A stretch of 27,861 bases of DNA from JBCCMB01 sp039026555. GTDB taxonomy: Bacteria > Pseudomonadota > Alphaproteobacteria > Caulobacterales > Hyphomonadaceae. Position numbers and translations under genes: made by a program. Location of the stretch: NCBI GenBank assembly GCA_039026555.1, contig JBCCMB010000021.1, forward strand, positions 1-27,861. Reading direction: 5' to 3'. The notes below the pieces were generated by a model that was not told where the DNA came from, ran no database searches, and saw only the letters and a list, made by a program, of their open reading frames with translations. How positions within the stretch are numbered: position 1 is the first letter of the stretch; each line of letters opens with the position of its first letter. Positions 16,044 to 23,838 of this stretch are shown here, in pieces.

Positions 16044-16814
16044 CTAGCTCGCGTAGTCGGGACACTCCCTGTCCAGTTTCCGGCGAAGCGCCGGCCATGC
16101 GAGCTTTTCTGCGACAATGTCCAAGCCGGAGCGGCCTTGGTCTGCGACTTTCGCCTGCATAGCGTCATCGCCCATCAGCAATTCAGATCCGCCCGATTGC
16201 GCCGCGATCTGCATGCGGCAGGCGCGCTCCAAGAAGAACATGCGAATATAGGCCTGCGCCGCATTAGATCCACATGTGAGCGTGCCGTGATTGCGTAGGA
16301 TCATGCTGGATTTGTCGCCCATATCCGCAACCAATCGCTCGCGCTCGTCATGGTCTAGCGCGATGCCTTCATAATCGTGATAGGCCACGTCCTCGCGAAC
16401 CGCCATCGCCGTCTGCGTGATTGGCAGCAAGCCCTCTTTCTGAGCAGACACCGCCACACCCTCATCCGTATGCAGATGAATCACCACCATCGCGTCGTCG
16501 CGCGCCGCGTGAATGGCGGAGTGAATAGTGAAGCCGGCTGGATTGATGAAATAATCCGTATCCATAACGATATTGCCGTCCAGATCGACCTTCACCAAGC
16601 TTGAGGCGGTGATCTCCTCAAACAAATAGCCGTAAGGATTGATGAGGAAATGATGCTCCGGTCCCGGTACGCGGGCGGAAATATGGGTGAAGATCAGATC
16701 GTCCCATTTATTGATCGCCGTCATGCGGTAAAGGGCCGCGAGCTCCACGCGCTGCTCCCATTCCTCGGCGCTGACGCGGTCTTTCACGCTGGCTAGTTTC
16801 ATATCATCGGGCAT
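16044..16814 (-). CDS. Class II aldolase/adducin family protein
   Basis: A 256-residue protein with the metal-site blocks of the class II aldolase family: INPYGYLFEEITASSLVKVD, then VVIHLHTDEG (H113, H115), and LRNHGTLTCG (H176). These three histidines normally bind the divalent metal used for aldol cleavage or epimerisation. Substrate varies widely in the family and cannot be named here. The ATG at 16814 has GGGAGAG six bases upstream and is preferred to an in-frame start 18 codons earlier. It lies 87 bases downstream of egtB on the same strand; co-transcription is possible but a functional link is not evident. Confidence 0.88.
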   Translation of the reverse strand: MPDDMKLASVKDRVSAEEWEQRVELAALYRMTAINKWDDLIFTHISARVPGPEHHFLINPYGYLFEEITASSLVKVDLDGNIVMDTDYFINPAGFTIHSAIHAARDDAMVVIHLHTDEGVAVSAQKEGLLPITQTAMAVREDVAYHDYEGIALDHDERERLVADMGDKSSMILRNHGTLTCGSNAAQAYIRMFFLERACRMQIAAQSGGSELLMGDDAMQAKVADQGRSGLDIVAEKLAWPALRRKLDRECPDYAS

Positions 16815-16901
16815 GGCGCTCTCTCCCAATTGTTTGGCGAATTTCGTCGCCGTGATTATTTTGTACATTAAGCGTGACGGAGCGTCATTATGATTGCCGC
16901 G

Positions 16902-18182
16902 TTACGCTAAGTCACGCGCCAAACGCAAACCGGAAAACTGCCATCGCGCCGCCGGCGGAAAGAAATTGCGGTAGCTGGCGCGCATATGGCCGCGCGGCGT
17001 GGCGCATGAACCGCCCTTCAACACGTATTGGCCGACCATAAATTTGCCATTGTACTCGCCAACAGCGCCCTTGGACGGACGAAAACCCGGATAAGCGTCA
17101 TAGGCGGAACGCGTCCATTCCCAAACGCCGCCGAAAAAGCCGGCCTGCACGGTTTTCGGGTCCGCGGCTTCGCCAGGCGTGAGATAATCGCCGTTTTCGG
17201 GGTCTTCGACGCGCGCGGCGATTTCCCACTCCGCCTCACTGGGCAAACGCGCGCCCATCCATTCCGCGACCGCCGCCGCCTCATAATAAGACAGATGAGA
17301 AACCGGCGCGTCCGGATTGACGCTAAGATCGCCAGCGAGCGTGAACCGAGATTGCGCGCCGTCGCCATCTTCTGGGTCTCGCCAATAAAGCGGCGCCCGC
17401 CACTCTTCTTGGTTCGCCAAGCTCCAGCCGTCCGACAGCCAAAGCGAGGCTGTCTGATAGCCGCCATCGGAGATAAACTCCAACATTTCGCGATTGGTGA
17501 CGGGACGCGCGGCGATTTCAAACGGCGTCAAATGCGTTTGATGGCGCGGACCCTCATTGTCGAATGCAAACCCATCGCCCGCATGGCCGATTTCATAAAG
17601 CCCGCCATCATGGCCGATCCAATCTTGATCCGCGGCCTCAGCGCTGACCGCCTCCCACAAAGGATAAGCTGCAGGCGCGGTGGCGTTGGCCCAAAGCCCA
17701 TGCTTTAGATCTGTCGAGATCAATTCTTGATGTTGCTGCTCATGCGCGAGCCCCAATTGAATGAAGGGCGCAACAGCGGCGAGCGTGGCCGCGTCTACGC
17801 CGCTGATAAAACGCTCCATCTCATCATCGACATACATACGGTAGGCGAAGACCTCGTCGAGCGATGGGCGGCTTAAAAGGCCCCGCTTCGGGCGCTCATG
17901 ACGCGCGCCGACGGCTTCATAATAGGAGTTGAACAGATAGGCGAAATCGCCTCGGAAGCGACGATACTCGGCCGCGTAAACAGCCAGTACAAATTCCTCC
18001 CAAAACCATGTGGTGTGCGCCAAATGCCATTTGACGGGACTGGCGTCCTCCATGGATTGAAGCATGCAGTCTTCCGCGGACAGCGGCGACGCCAAAGCTT
18101 GCGAAACGGATCGAACGGATCGATAGGCGCGCCGCAGATCTTCCGGCTTGGGCGCAACTGCCGGCGAATACTCTCCGTCCAT
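16902..18182 (-). CDS. egtB: Ergothioneine biosynthesis sulfoxide synthase EgtB
   Basis: A 426-residue non-haem iron enzyme that joins hercynine to a thiol (gamma-glutamylcysteine or cysteine) in ergothioneine synthesis. The N-terminal DinB-like half carries the iron ligands in WHLAHTTWFWEE and AHEQQHQEL (H147, H151). The C-terminal FGE-sulfatase-like half has RPVTNREMLEFI, VSHLSYYEAAAVAEWMG and LPSEAEWEIAAR, and ends GLRLARD. It is full length. The ATG at 18182 follows AAGGGGA by about ten bases. The partner methyltransferase EgtD is not in the window, so the pathway must be completed elsewhere in the genome or by uptake of hercynine. Confidence 0.95.
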   Translation of the reverse strand: MDGEYSPAVAPKPEDLRRAYRSVRSVSQALASPLSAEDCMLQSMEDASPVKWHLAHTTWFWEEFVLAVYAAEYRRFRGDFAYLFNSYYEAVGARHERPKRGLLSRPSLDEVFAYRMYVDDEMERFISGVDAATLAAVAPFIQLGLAHEQQHQELISTDLKHGLWANATAPAAYPLWEAVSAEAADQDWIGHDGGLYEIGHAGDGFAFDNEGPRHQTHLTPFEIAARPVTNREMLEFISDGGYQTASLWLSDGWSLANQEEWRAPLYWRDPEDGDGAQSRFTLAGDLSVNPDAPVSHLSYYEAAAVAEWMGARLPSEAEWEIAARVEDPENGDYLTPGEAADPKTVQAGFFGGVWEWTRSAYDAYPGFRPSKGAVGEYNGKFMVGQYVLKGGSCATPRGHMRASYRNFFPPAARWQFSGLRLARDLA

Positions 18183-18363
18183 GAAGGCAAGTCCCCTTGC
18201 TGCGTCAGCGTCACATTAGGACGCCGGCCGCGCGCGTTTCAACTGTTGGGCGACGTGTTGATATTCTCAGATCAGATGGATTTGAACGATTGCGGGTTGA
18301 CCTAGACCTCGCTTCGGCGCCGACTGCCCTGGTGCGATGCGGCGCAACACGATGAGTTTACAT

Positions 18364-19122
18364 ATGAAAATCCACTTTTCAGCTAGCGAGAGGCCAAGCG
18401 CGCAAAGCGCGCTCGACGCCATGGTGCGCCGATACGGCCAGTGCCCGCCGAGCGACGCGGAAGTCGTGGTGCCGCTAGGCGGCGATGGATGGATGCTGGA
18501 GACGCTACGCGCGCGGTTTCAAGATGGATTACCGGTCTACGGCATGCATCGCGGCACGGTCGGCTTCTTGATGAATGAATACGCGCTCGATGATTTGCCG
18601 CAGCGGATCGACGCCGCGGTGCGCGCGGTGATTCATCCGCTCATGATGCAGGCGACCGACCTGGACGGCCAAACAGAAACCCGCTGGGCGATCAATGAAG
18701 TCTCGCTCATCCGACAAACCGCGCAAACGGCCAAATTACGCATCCTCGTCGATGGCCGCGAGCGTCTTAACGAATTGGCGTGCGACGGCGTTTTGCTCGC
18801 TACGCCCGCAGGATCTACAGCGTATAATTTATCGGCTCATGGACCGATCCTGCCGATTGGCGCAAATTTGTTGGCGCTGACGCCGATATCGCCCTTTCGC
18901 CCCCGGCGTTGGCGCGGCGCGCTTTTGCGTCACGACGCCCACGTGCGGTTCGAAAACCTCGACCCAGAAAGACGCGGCGTATCCGCGTCCGCGGACACTC
19001 AAGAAGTTCGCAACATCGCGTCGGTCGACGTTTATGAAGACAGAAACCGCGCACTCTTCATGTTATTCGACGAGGGTCAGGCTCTGGATGAGCGCATCTT
19101 GCACGAGCAATTCGCCTATTAA
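18364..19122 (+). CDS. nadK: NAD kinase
   Basis: A 252-residue cytoplasmic enzyme that phosphorylates NAD to NADP. The signature blocks are PLGGDGWMLETL (GGDG at 39-42), INEVSLIR (N111, E112) and ATPAGSTAYNLSAHGPIL (147-164). Size is normal for the bacterial enzyme. Three in-frame ATGs (18337, 18352, 18364) are possible and none has a strong ribosome site. I chose 18364 because the family's first strand (KIHFSAS) begins immediately after it. The gene is divergent from egtB with about 180 bases between, and is followed by the Hpt gene on the same strand. Confidence 0.94.
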   Translation: MKIHFSASERPSAQSALDAMVRRYGQCPPSDAEVVVPLGGDGWMLETLRARFQDGLPVYGMHRGTVGFLMNEYALDDLPQRIDAAVRAVIHPLMMQATDLDGQTETRWAINEVSLIRQTAQTAKLRILVDGRERLNELACDGVLLATPAGSTAYNLSAHGPILPIGANLLALTPISPFRPRRWRGALLRHDAHVRFENLDPERRGVSASADTQEVRNIASVDVYEDRNRALFMLFDEGQALDERILHEQFAY

Positions 19123-19250
19123 GACTGATAGTTCGCGACAGCTTAACCGATCGGATGAGCCGTTTGTTAAGCTTTCTAAGCTATAAGCGAGGTCTATTGA
19201 TGAGCGCGTTGGGGTTGAATGCGCCGTCGGCGTTATGAGGGATGGCGTTC

Positions 19251-19745
19251 ATGCCGAAGGAAAAGCCGATTGAGATTTTCACGCCGCCAAACGCTTTGAA
19301 GGCGAAGATCGGCGGGGCTTTGTCTCCAATCGACCGTAATGCGATCGCAAAAGCCGAACGCGCTTTAGCGGACCTGTCCAATCAGTTTCAGGATTGGATG
19401 GAAGACGAAATCGACAAGATTGAAGCGGCGTGGAGCAATTATGAAGCTGCGGCTGATAAAGTAGACGCCGTTAGCCACGTTTATGGTTGCGCCCACGACA
19501 TTAAGGGCCTCGCGCCGACGTATGAATATCCCTTTGTCAGCCGTGTCGCGAGTTCGCTTTGCAATCTGACGTCCGACGAGTTGGATCGCAAAACCTGCCC
19601 GCCAGGCCTCATGAAAGCGCATGTCGACGCCATGCGCGCGGCGGTTAAGAGCCAAATCAAAGAGCTCGATCACCCGGTCGGAAGCATGCTTTTGGCGGAG
19701 CTCGAAGAACGCGCCGCTGAACACTTGCAAAAGATCGCTGCTTAA
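19251..19745 (+). CDS. Hpt (histidine phosphotransfer) domain protein
   Basis: A 164-residue, largely helical protein whose core YGCAHDIKGLAPTYEY carries the AHxxKG signature of Hpt domains; His82 is the expected phosphoacceptor. The helix after it (FVSRVASSLCNLT) fits the four-helix bundle. It would relay phosphate between a hybrid kinase and a response regulator, but neither partner is in the window. The ATG at 19251 has GAGGG nine bases upstream, while the earlier ATG at 19242 abuts that element, so the shorter start is preferred. It ends five bases from the convergent Nudix gene. Confidence 0.8.
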   Translation: MPKEKPIEIFTPPNALKAKIGGALSPIDRNAIAKAERALADLSNQFQDWMEDEIDKIEAAWSNYEAAADKVDAVSHVYGCAHDIKGLAPTYEYPFVSRVASSLCNLTSDELDRKTCPPGLMKAHVDAMRAAVKSQIKELDHPVGSMLLAELEERAAEHLQKIAA

Positions 19746-19750
19746 GCGCT

Positions 19751-20542
19751 CTACTCCATTATTTTTGAGATCGATTCTTCGACGACGGAATAGCCCGCCT
19801 CGGCGGGAATGCGCAGTCGCGGTTCGCCTTCATCCCGCACCAATTGCGGTTCCACGGTGACGACCGACGCCTCGCGCGCCGCGGTCAACGCCGCATTAGC
19901 GTTTATACTTGTGCCAAGCTTTTCAAGATTGAGACGGGTGGGAAACATCAGCTTCGCCTTTCCCGCTAGACGTTTGTCGAGCACGCTTTTCGGCGTTGTC
20001 CATGCATGATCAACCGCCTCTCGGCCATCGTGCGCGGCGATTTGCCTTTCGGGAGCGTGCGCGATGAAAAAATGAGTGTCGAACCGACGCGGCTCCATTG
20101 ACGGAGTGATCCAATGCGCAAATGGGATCAGCCGGTCCAACGCGAGGTGCAAGCCATGGTTTGCAATCAAAGTCGCAAATACTTCCGGATTGTCTTCGAC
20201 GTCAAACCGTTGCGATGCCAAAGGCGCGCAGGCGTCAGCATCTACGAGTGTCGTTCCACCGGATTGTCGCGCGAGCAACAAGCCGCTTTCTTCATAAACT
20301 TCTCGCACGGCGGCGACGCGTAACGCCCGCGCCAAATCGTCGAAATCTCCATCGACCAATTCTTTCCATCGCGGATCGAAATCGGGCTCGGCGACTTTGC
20401 CGCCGGGAAACACCCACGCTTCGGCCCCGAACGCCATTTTCGCGTGCCGCGCCACCATCAATACCTCCAATTCCGCAGCGTCGCGCACCAGGAGCACAGT
20501 GGATGCGGGCTTAGGAGCAGATTTCGGGGCGATTTCGTTCAC
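19751..20542 (-). CDS. Nudix hydrolase
   Basis: A 263-residue Nudix protein. The fold starts with STVLLVRD, and the Nudix box is split: WVFPGGKV at 43-50 and AAVREVYEESGLLLA at 77-91, with an insertion of roughly two dozen residues between. The catalytic REVYEESG is intact. An insertion of this kind is seen in NUDT19/acyl-CoA-type Nudix enzymes, so a CoA-derivative pyrophosphatase is possible but not demonstrated. The start is GTG at 20542 with GGAG seven bases upstream. It is divergent from the EAL-like gene, with 117 bases between. Confidence 0.9.
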   Translation of the reverse strand: MNEIAPKSAPKPASTVLLVRDAAELEVLMVARHAKMAFGAEAWVFPGGKVAEPDFDPRWKELVDGDFDDLARALRVAAVREVYEESGLLLARQSGGTTLVDADACAPLASQRFDVEDNPEVFATLIANHGLHLALDRLIPFAHWITPSMEPRRFDTHFFIAHAPERQIAAHDGREAVDHAWTTPKSVLDKRLAGKAKLMFPTRLNLEKLGTSINANAALTAAREASVVTVEPQLVRDEGEPRLRIPAEAGYSVVEESISKIME

Positions 20543-20659
20543 AAAGTGTCTCCAAATGGGTGCGATGTTCTTTGAAATTAACCCTCAAGCCTTCGCGCGG
20601 CCTTCAGGTCGATCTGGTAGGGTCTTCACCATAAGACACAATAACGACCGGACCCCATC

Positions 20660-21352
20660 ATGACGTTAGAGCAACCGTTTTCCGTCATTGCGAACGACAA
20701 TGTGCAATCGACGCCGCGCGCGCCGCGCCTGCGCTTTGCGCCGATCGTCAACCTTCGTAATGGCGAACGCTTTGGCGCGGACGTCCAGGTCGACGTTAAT
20801 TATGAAGAGCAATGCATGTTCGGATTCGGCGCTGCGCCGTCGGACGCCTCCCCCGCGCGCTGGCTGGGCGATCTTATTGAGAAAGCCGCTCGCCAGGCCA
20901 CAATGATGGGCTTAACTGAACGCCCGTTGGCGATCTTGGCGCCGCTCGCGGCATTAACGGACCCAGATGCGCCGATGGCCGCCGAGGCGGGCGCGCGCCG
21001 CGCGAATGTCTGCCCCCAAGAGATCCGGCTGGAATTCTCCGATGCGGCGCTTGCAGCTGAAGAAGACTTAGGCGTTCACTATCTAGAAGCCTTCCACAAG
21101 CGCGGCTTTCGTATCGGCATTGATGCGCGGAGCGGATGGCGCACGCCATTTGGCGCGATGGCCAGATTGCTCGTCGAAGCCGTCCGCTTGGACGCCCAGC
21201 GTTTAGATCCCTTAGATGTACCTGAAACGCGGCTGGACGCGGCCTGCGGCGATGGCGTGGTTCTGTTTGCGGAAAACGCCGGTTGGCGCGACGCGGATAA
21301 TTTAGCGGGGATCGGCGTTGAATACGCGGTATCCCCCCGAACGGACGCCTAG
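20660..21352 (+). CDS. Degenerate EAL-domain protein (probably no phosphodiesterase activity)
   Basis: A 230-residue protein that follows the whole length of an EAL domain but lacks its catalytic signature. FAPIVNLRNGERFGADVQV (27-45) aligns with the usual QPIVDL..GEVVGFEALVR, with EAL replaced by D41-V42-Q43. PLAILAPLAAL replaces PLAVNLS, EIRLEFSDAAL matches LELEITESAL, and RIGIDARSGW replaces IALDDFGTG. RLDAQRLD and VVLFAENAGW correspond to LKID and VVAEGVET. It may act as a c-di-GMP-independent scaffold or protein-interaction module. No signal peptide, membrane segment or GGDEF domain is present. It is convergent with the DUF2336 gene, 12 bases apart. The family assignment is by hand alignment. 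Confidence 0.7.
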   Translation: MTLEQPFSVIANDNVQSTPRAPRLRFAPIVNLRNGERFGADVQVDVNYEEQCMFGFGAAPSDASPARWLGDLIEKAARQATMMGLTERPLAILAPLAALTDPDAPMAAEAGARRANVCPQEIRLEFSDAALAAEEDLGVHYLEAFHKRGFRIGIDARSGWRTPFGAMARLLVEAVRLDAQRLDPLDVPETRLDAACGDGVVLFAENAGWRDADNLAGIGVEYAVSPRTDA

Positions 21353-21364
21353 GGCTTTGGTCTG

Positions 21365-22522
21365 CTAGCCGACTTGGGCCGACGGCGCGCGATCAACGTC
21401 AAAATCCGTTTCGAGATTGTCGAGCTTTTCGAGAAGATATTCGAGATCCGAACGCGGGATCGCTTGGAATTGCGTGAGCACGCGTTCCGTCATGCGCTGA
21501 CGGAAGCGCTCGCGATCGCGCGGACCGCCATCCATATCTGTATTGTGATAAACTTCTACGGCGAGCTTAAATGCCGTGAACATGCCCGCCGGCAGTCCTG
21601 CGCGCTCAAACATTGTCTTCAGCCCCAACGCGCCGGCGTCATGGATCATCAACCAAGCTTTGGAATGCGGCACGCCGGCCAGCTCGCTCAGCGCGTGCTC
21701 CACAAATGTCATATGGCCTAGGCATAGCGCGCGCATCACAAGAGATGGCGTCAGCCGGCCGTTGAGGTTCAATTGCTGCGCAAATCGGGTCGGATCTGAC
21801 GTTCGGCCCGCCTGCTCAACCAGGTCTAAAGTCGCCCGCTCGCGTGCATTGGACGCAATCTCGATCGCCAATTGCGGCGGTAGTTCATGGGTGTTCACCA
21901 ATCGGTCGAACAAATGCCCGGTCACCATAGACACCATCTTCTCGGCGATATGGATCGGAATTTCAGAACGCGAGATAACGGCGCCCTTAATGCCGTCATC
22001 ATCTTTATACCGGTTCAACATACGCTCATAAGCGAGGTCCGAGAAGGAGGCGCCCTCATTGAGCGCCGCGGCCTCCACCGCCTCACGATCGCCATGCTCC
22101 GCGATGACTTCAACAACCCCTTCGGGTAGATCTTCCCGCTCCGCGACCGCCACTTGTTTAGCGGTAGAAGCGCCGAGCGTGAGTTCGATCAAATCGTCTT
22201 CGGTTAGAACGGGCGAATTCTTTAAGACCGGCGCCGCAATCGCGTCGATGTCGCGCGACAACTTAACCGCGATGTCTCGCGGAAGATTCGGCGAATTGCG
22301 CAGCGTAACCGCTAAGGCTCGGCGAACTTGGGCGGCGGCGTCTTCCGCAAGAATACCGATAATCTGATCCGCGTTCGCCTTGTCTGCTGGCGACAAGCGC
22401 GCCGTGTCGATGCGTCGACAAATCTTATGCGCAACGGACGCGCGGTCTTCCGGCGTGTCGCCTCGGATCAGTCTGCGAATATCGTCTTCTTGGAGCGTTT
22501 GGCGCATGGTGGCGACGGACAT
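21365..22522 (-). CDS. DUF2336 domain-containing protein
   Basis: A 385-residue, almost all-helical protein of the DUF2336 family, common in alphaproteobacteria and of unknown function. It shows HEAT-like repeats: AAAQVRRALAVTLRNSPNLP, then a run of paired helices, and the conserved stretch LTPSLVMRALCLGHMTFVEH. The N-terminal LIRGDTPEDRASVAHKICRR and C-terminal RSDLEYLLEKLDNLE are also family-like. No signal peptide or membrane segment is present, so it is cytoplasmic. AAAGG lies eight bases before the ATG at 22522. The upstream 130 bases hold a possible CtrA-type site and a TTGACGGG -35-like element. Confidence 0.88.
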   Translation of the reverse strand: MSVATMRQTLQEDDIRRLIRGDTPEDRASVAHKICRRIDTARLSPADKANADQIIGILAEDAAAQVRRALAVTLRNSPNLPRDIAVKLSRDIDAIAAPVLKNSPVLTEDDLIELTLGASTAKQVAVAEREDLPEGVVEVIAEHGDREAVEAAALNEGASFSDLAYERMLNRYKDDDGIKGAVISRSEIPIHIAEKMVSMVTGHLFDRLVNTHELPPQLAIEIASNARERATLDLVEQAGRTSDPTRFAQQLNLNGRLTPSLVMRALCLGHMTFVEHALSELAGVPHSKAWLMIHDAGALGLKTMFERAGLPAGMFTAFKLAVEVYHNTDMDGGPRDRERFRQRMTERVLTQFQAIPRSDLEYLLEKLDNLETDFDVDRAPSAQVG

Positions 22523-22579
22523 TTCTATTGCCTTTAGGTGAGGTCTTGCAGTCTTTCGTTTAAAATTGCGCCCATTCCG

Positions 22580-22595
22580 TTAACGAGAGTTTTAC
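22580..22595 (+). promoter_or_regulatory. Possible CtrA-type binding site
   Basis: The sequence TTAA-N7-TTTAC differs by one base from the Caulobacter CtrA consensus TTAA-N7-TTAAC. It lies in the 131-base divergent region between the DUF2336 gene and the CoA-transferase gene. It would be meaningful only if the organism has CtrA, which is usual in alphaproteobacteria. A short degenerate site like this can occur by chance. Confidence 0.25.
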
Positions 22596-22653
22596 GCTGT
22601 GCCCGTCAATGCGCATCGCCTCAGGCGAATGTGCGCGCGTGAGGAAAGTGAAC

Positions 22654-23838
22654 ATGCTGGAAGGTTTGAAGGTTGTGGAGCACGCAACCTATATGGCGGC
22701 GCCAGGCGCAGGCGGCGTCTTGGCTGATTGGGGCGCCGACGTCATCAAGATCGAGCCGCCCGGCGGCGACCCGATCCGTCAGTTTTTCGCCAGCATCGGC
22801 ACTGATATCACAGACAATCCCGTGTTTGATTTCGACAATCGCGGCAAGAAAAGCGTGATGCTGGACGCCAGCGAAGAGGCCGGCCGCGAAGCGATCCGTA
22901 AGCTGGCTGACGATGCCGACGTGTTTCTGACGAATGTGCGCCCCGGAGGCCTTCAGCGCTCGGGGCTAAACTACGAAACGCTGTCCAAACGAAATCCGAA
23001 ACTCGTTTATTGCGCGCTGACAGGATACGGTTTGGATGGTCCGGACGCCGATCGGCCGGGCTTCGATATTGCGTCCTTTTGGTCCCGGGCCGGCGTGGCG
23101 CGGCTCACCATTCCCAAACATCTCCCCCCTTTTCCGCTGCGCACTGCACAAGGCGATCACACCACGTCCCTGGCGGCCGTTGCAGCGATTAACGCCGCTT
23201 TGCTGGAACGCGTAAAAACCGGCAAGGGACGGCTTGTGGACGTCTCTTTGTTGAGGACCGGCCTCTACACGATGGGCTCAGACCTGGCCATTCAGCTCTT
23301 CTTCGGCCGCGTCGCGTCCACCAAACCGCGCGAAGAAGCGACCAATCCATTGATGAATTTCTTCCAGACCAAGGATGGCGTATGGCTGTGCGTCGTGCCG
23401 CGCCAGGGCAATGGCGATTGGGCCAAGATCGGCCGGGCCTTCGGCGCGCCGCATATGATCGACGATGAGCGCTTCGCCACTCCGAAGAGCCGTCGCGCGC
23501 ATACGCAGGATCTGATCGCGGGATTGGACGCCGGGTGCAAGCAATTCACCGCGAAAGAATTTGCAGAAAGGTTGGACGCCGAGCAAATCGCGTGGGCGCC
23601 GGTGCAGACCCTTGCGGACGTCGTCGAAGATCCGCAAGTCATCGCCGCCGGCGGCATTGTCGAAACCCCGTCTGCAGATGGCGACGCCTTTAAAGCGCCC
23701 GCTTCACCGGCACGTTTTCACGGTGCGGACGACGGCCCCAAAGGCCCCTCTCCCAAACCGGGCGAACATACCGAAGAGATATTGTCGGGCCTTGGCTATT
23801 CGGCCGCCGAGATCAAATCCATGCGCGGCGAGGCCTAG
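22654..23838 (+). CDS. Class III (CaiB/BaiF family) CoA-transferase
   Basis: A 394-residue CoA-transferase of the formyl-CoA/carnitine/alpha-methylacyl-CoA racemase family. It begins LEGLKVVEHATYMAAPGAG, followed by LADWGADVIKIEPPGGDP and LTNVRPGGLQRSGL. The catalytic Asp is D138 in RPGFDIASFWSRAG. The C-terminal part has PVQTLADVVEDPQV, where this family usually has PV....E....PQ. It could be a CoA-transferase or a racemase; the acyl substrate is not readable. The ATG at 22654 has AGGA eight bases upstream; an earlier in-frame ATG at 22609 lies in a stretch with no family similarity. Its TAG stop sits in a CTAG shared with the convergent transglycosylase gene. Confidence 0.92.
   Translation: MLEGLKVVEHATYMAAPGAGGVLADWGADVIKIEPPGGDPIRQFFASIGTDITDNPVFDFDNRGKKSVMLDASEEAGREAIRKLADDADVFLTNVRPGGLQRSGLNYETLSKRNPKLVYCALTGYGLDGPDADRPGFDIASFWSRAGVARLTIPKHLPPFPLRTAQGDHTTSLAAVAAINAALLERVKTGKGRLVDVSLLRTGLYTMGSDLAIQLFFGRVASTKPREEATNPLMNFFQTKDGVWLCVVPRQGNGDWAKIGRAFGAPHMIDDERFATPKSRRAHTQDLIAGLDAGCKQFTAKEFAERLDAEQIAWAPVQTLADVVEDPQVIAAGGIVETPSADGDAFKAPASPARFHGADDGPKGPSPKPGEHTEEILSGLGYSAAEIKSMRGEA

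Noticed and set aside
16875..16887. Inverted repeat TGACG-GAG-CGTCA between egtB and the aldolase-family gene as a terminator
   Set aside because: The stem is only five base pairs and no T-run follows on either strand.
19187..19203. TTAAGCTTTCTAAGC-type element before the Hpt gene as a CtrA site or operator
   Set aside because: The spacing between the half-sites does not fit the CtrA consensus and the inverted repeat is imperfect.
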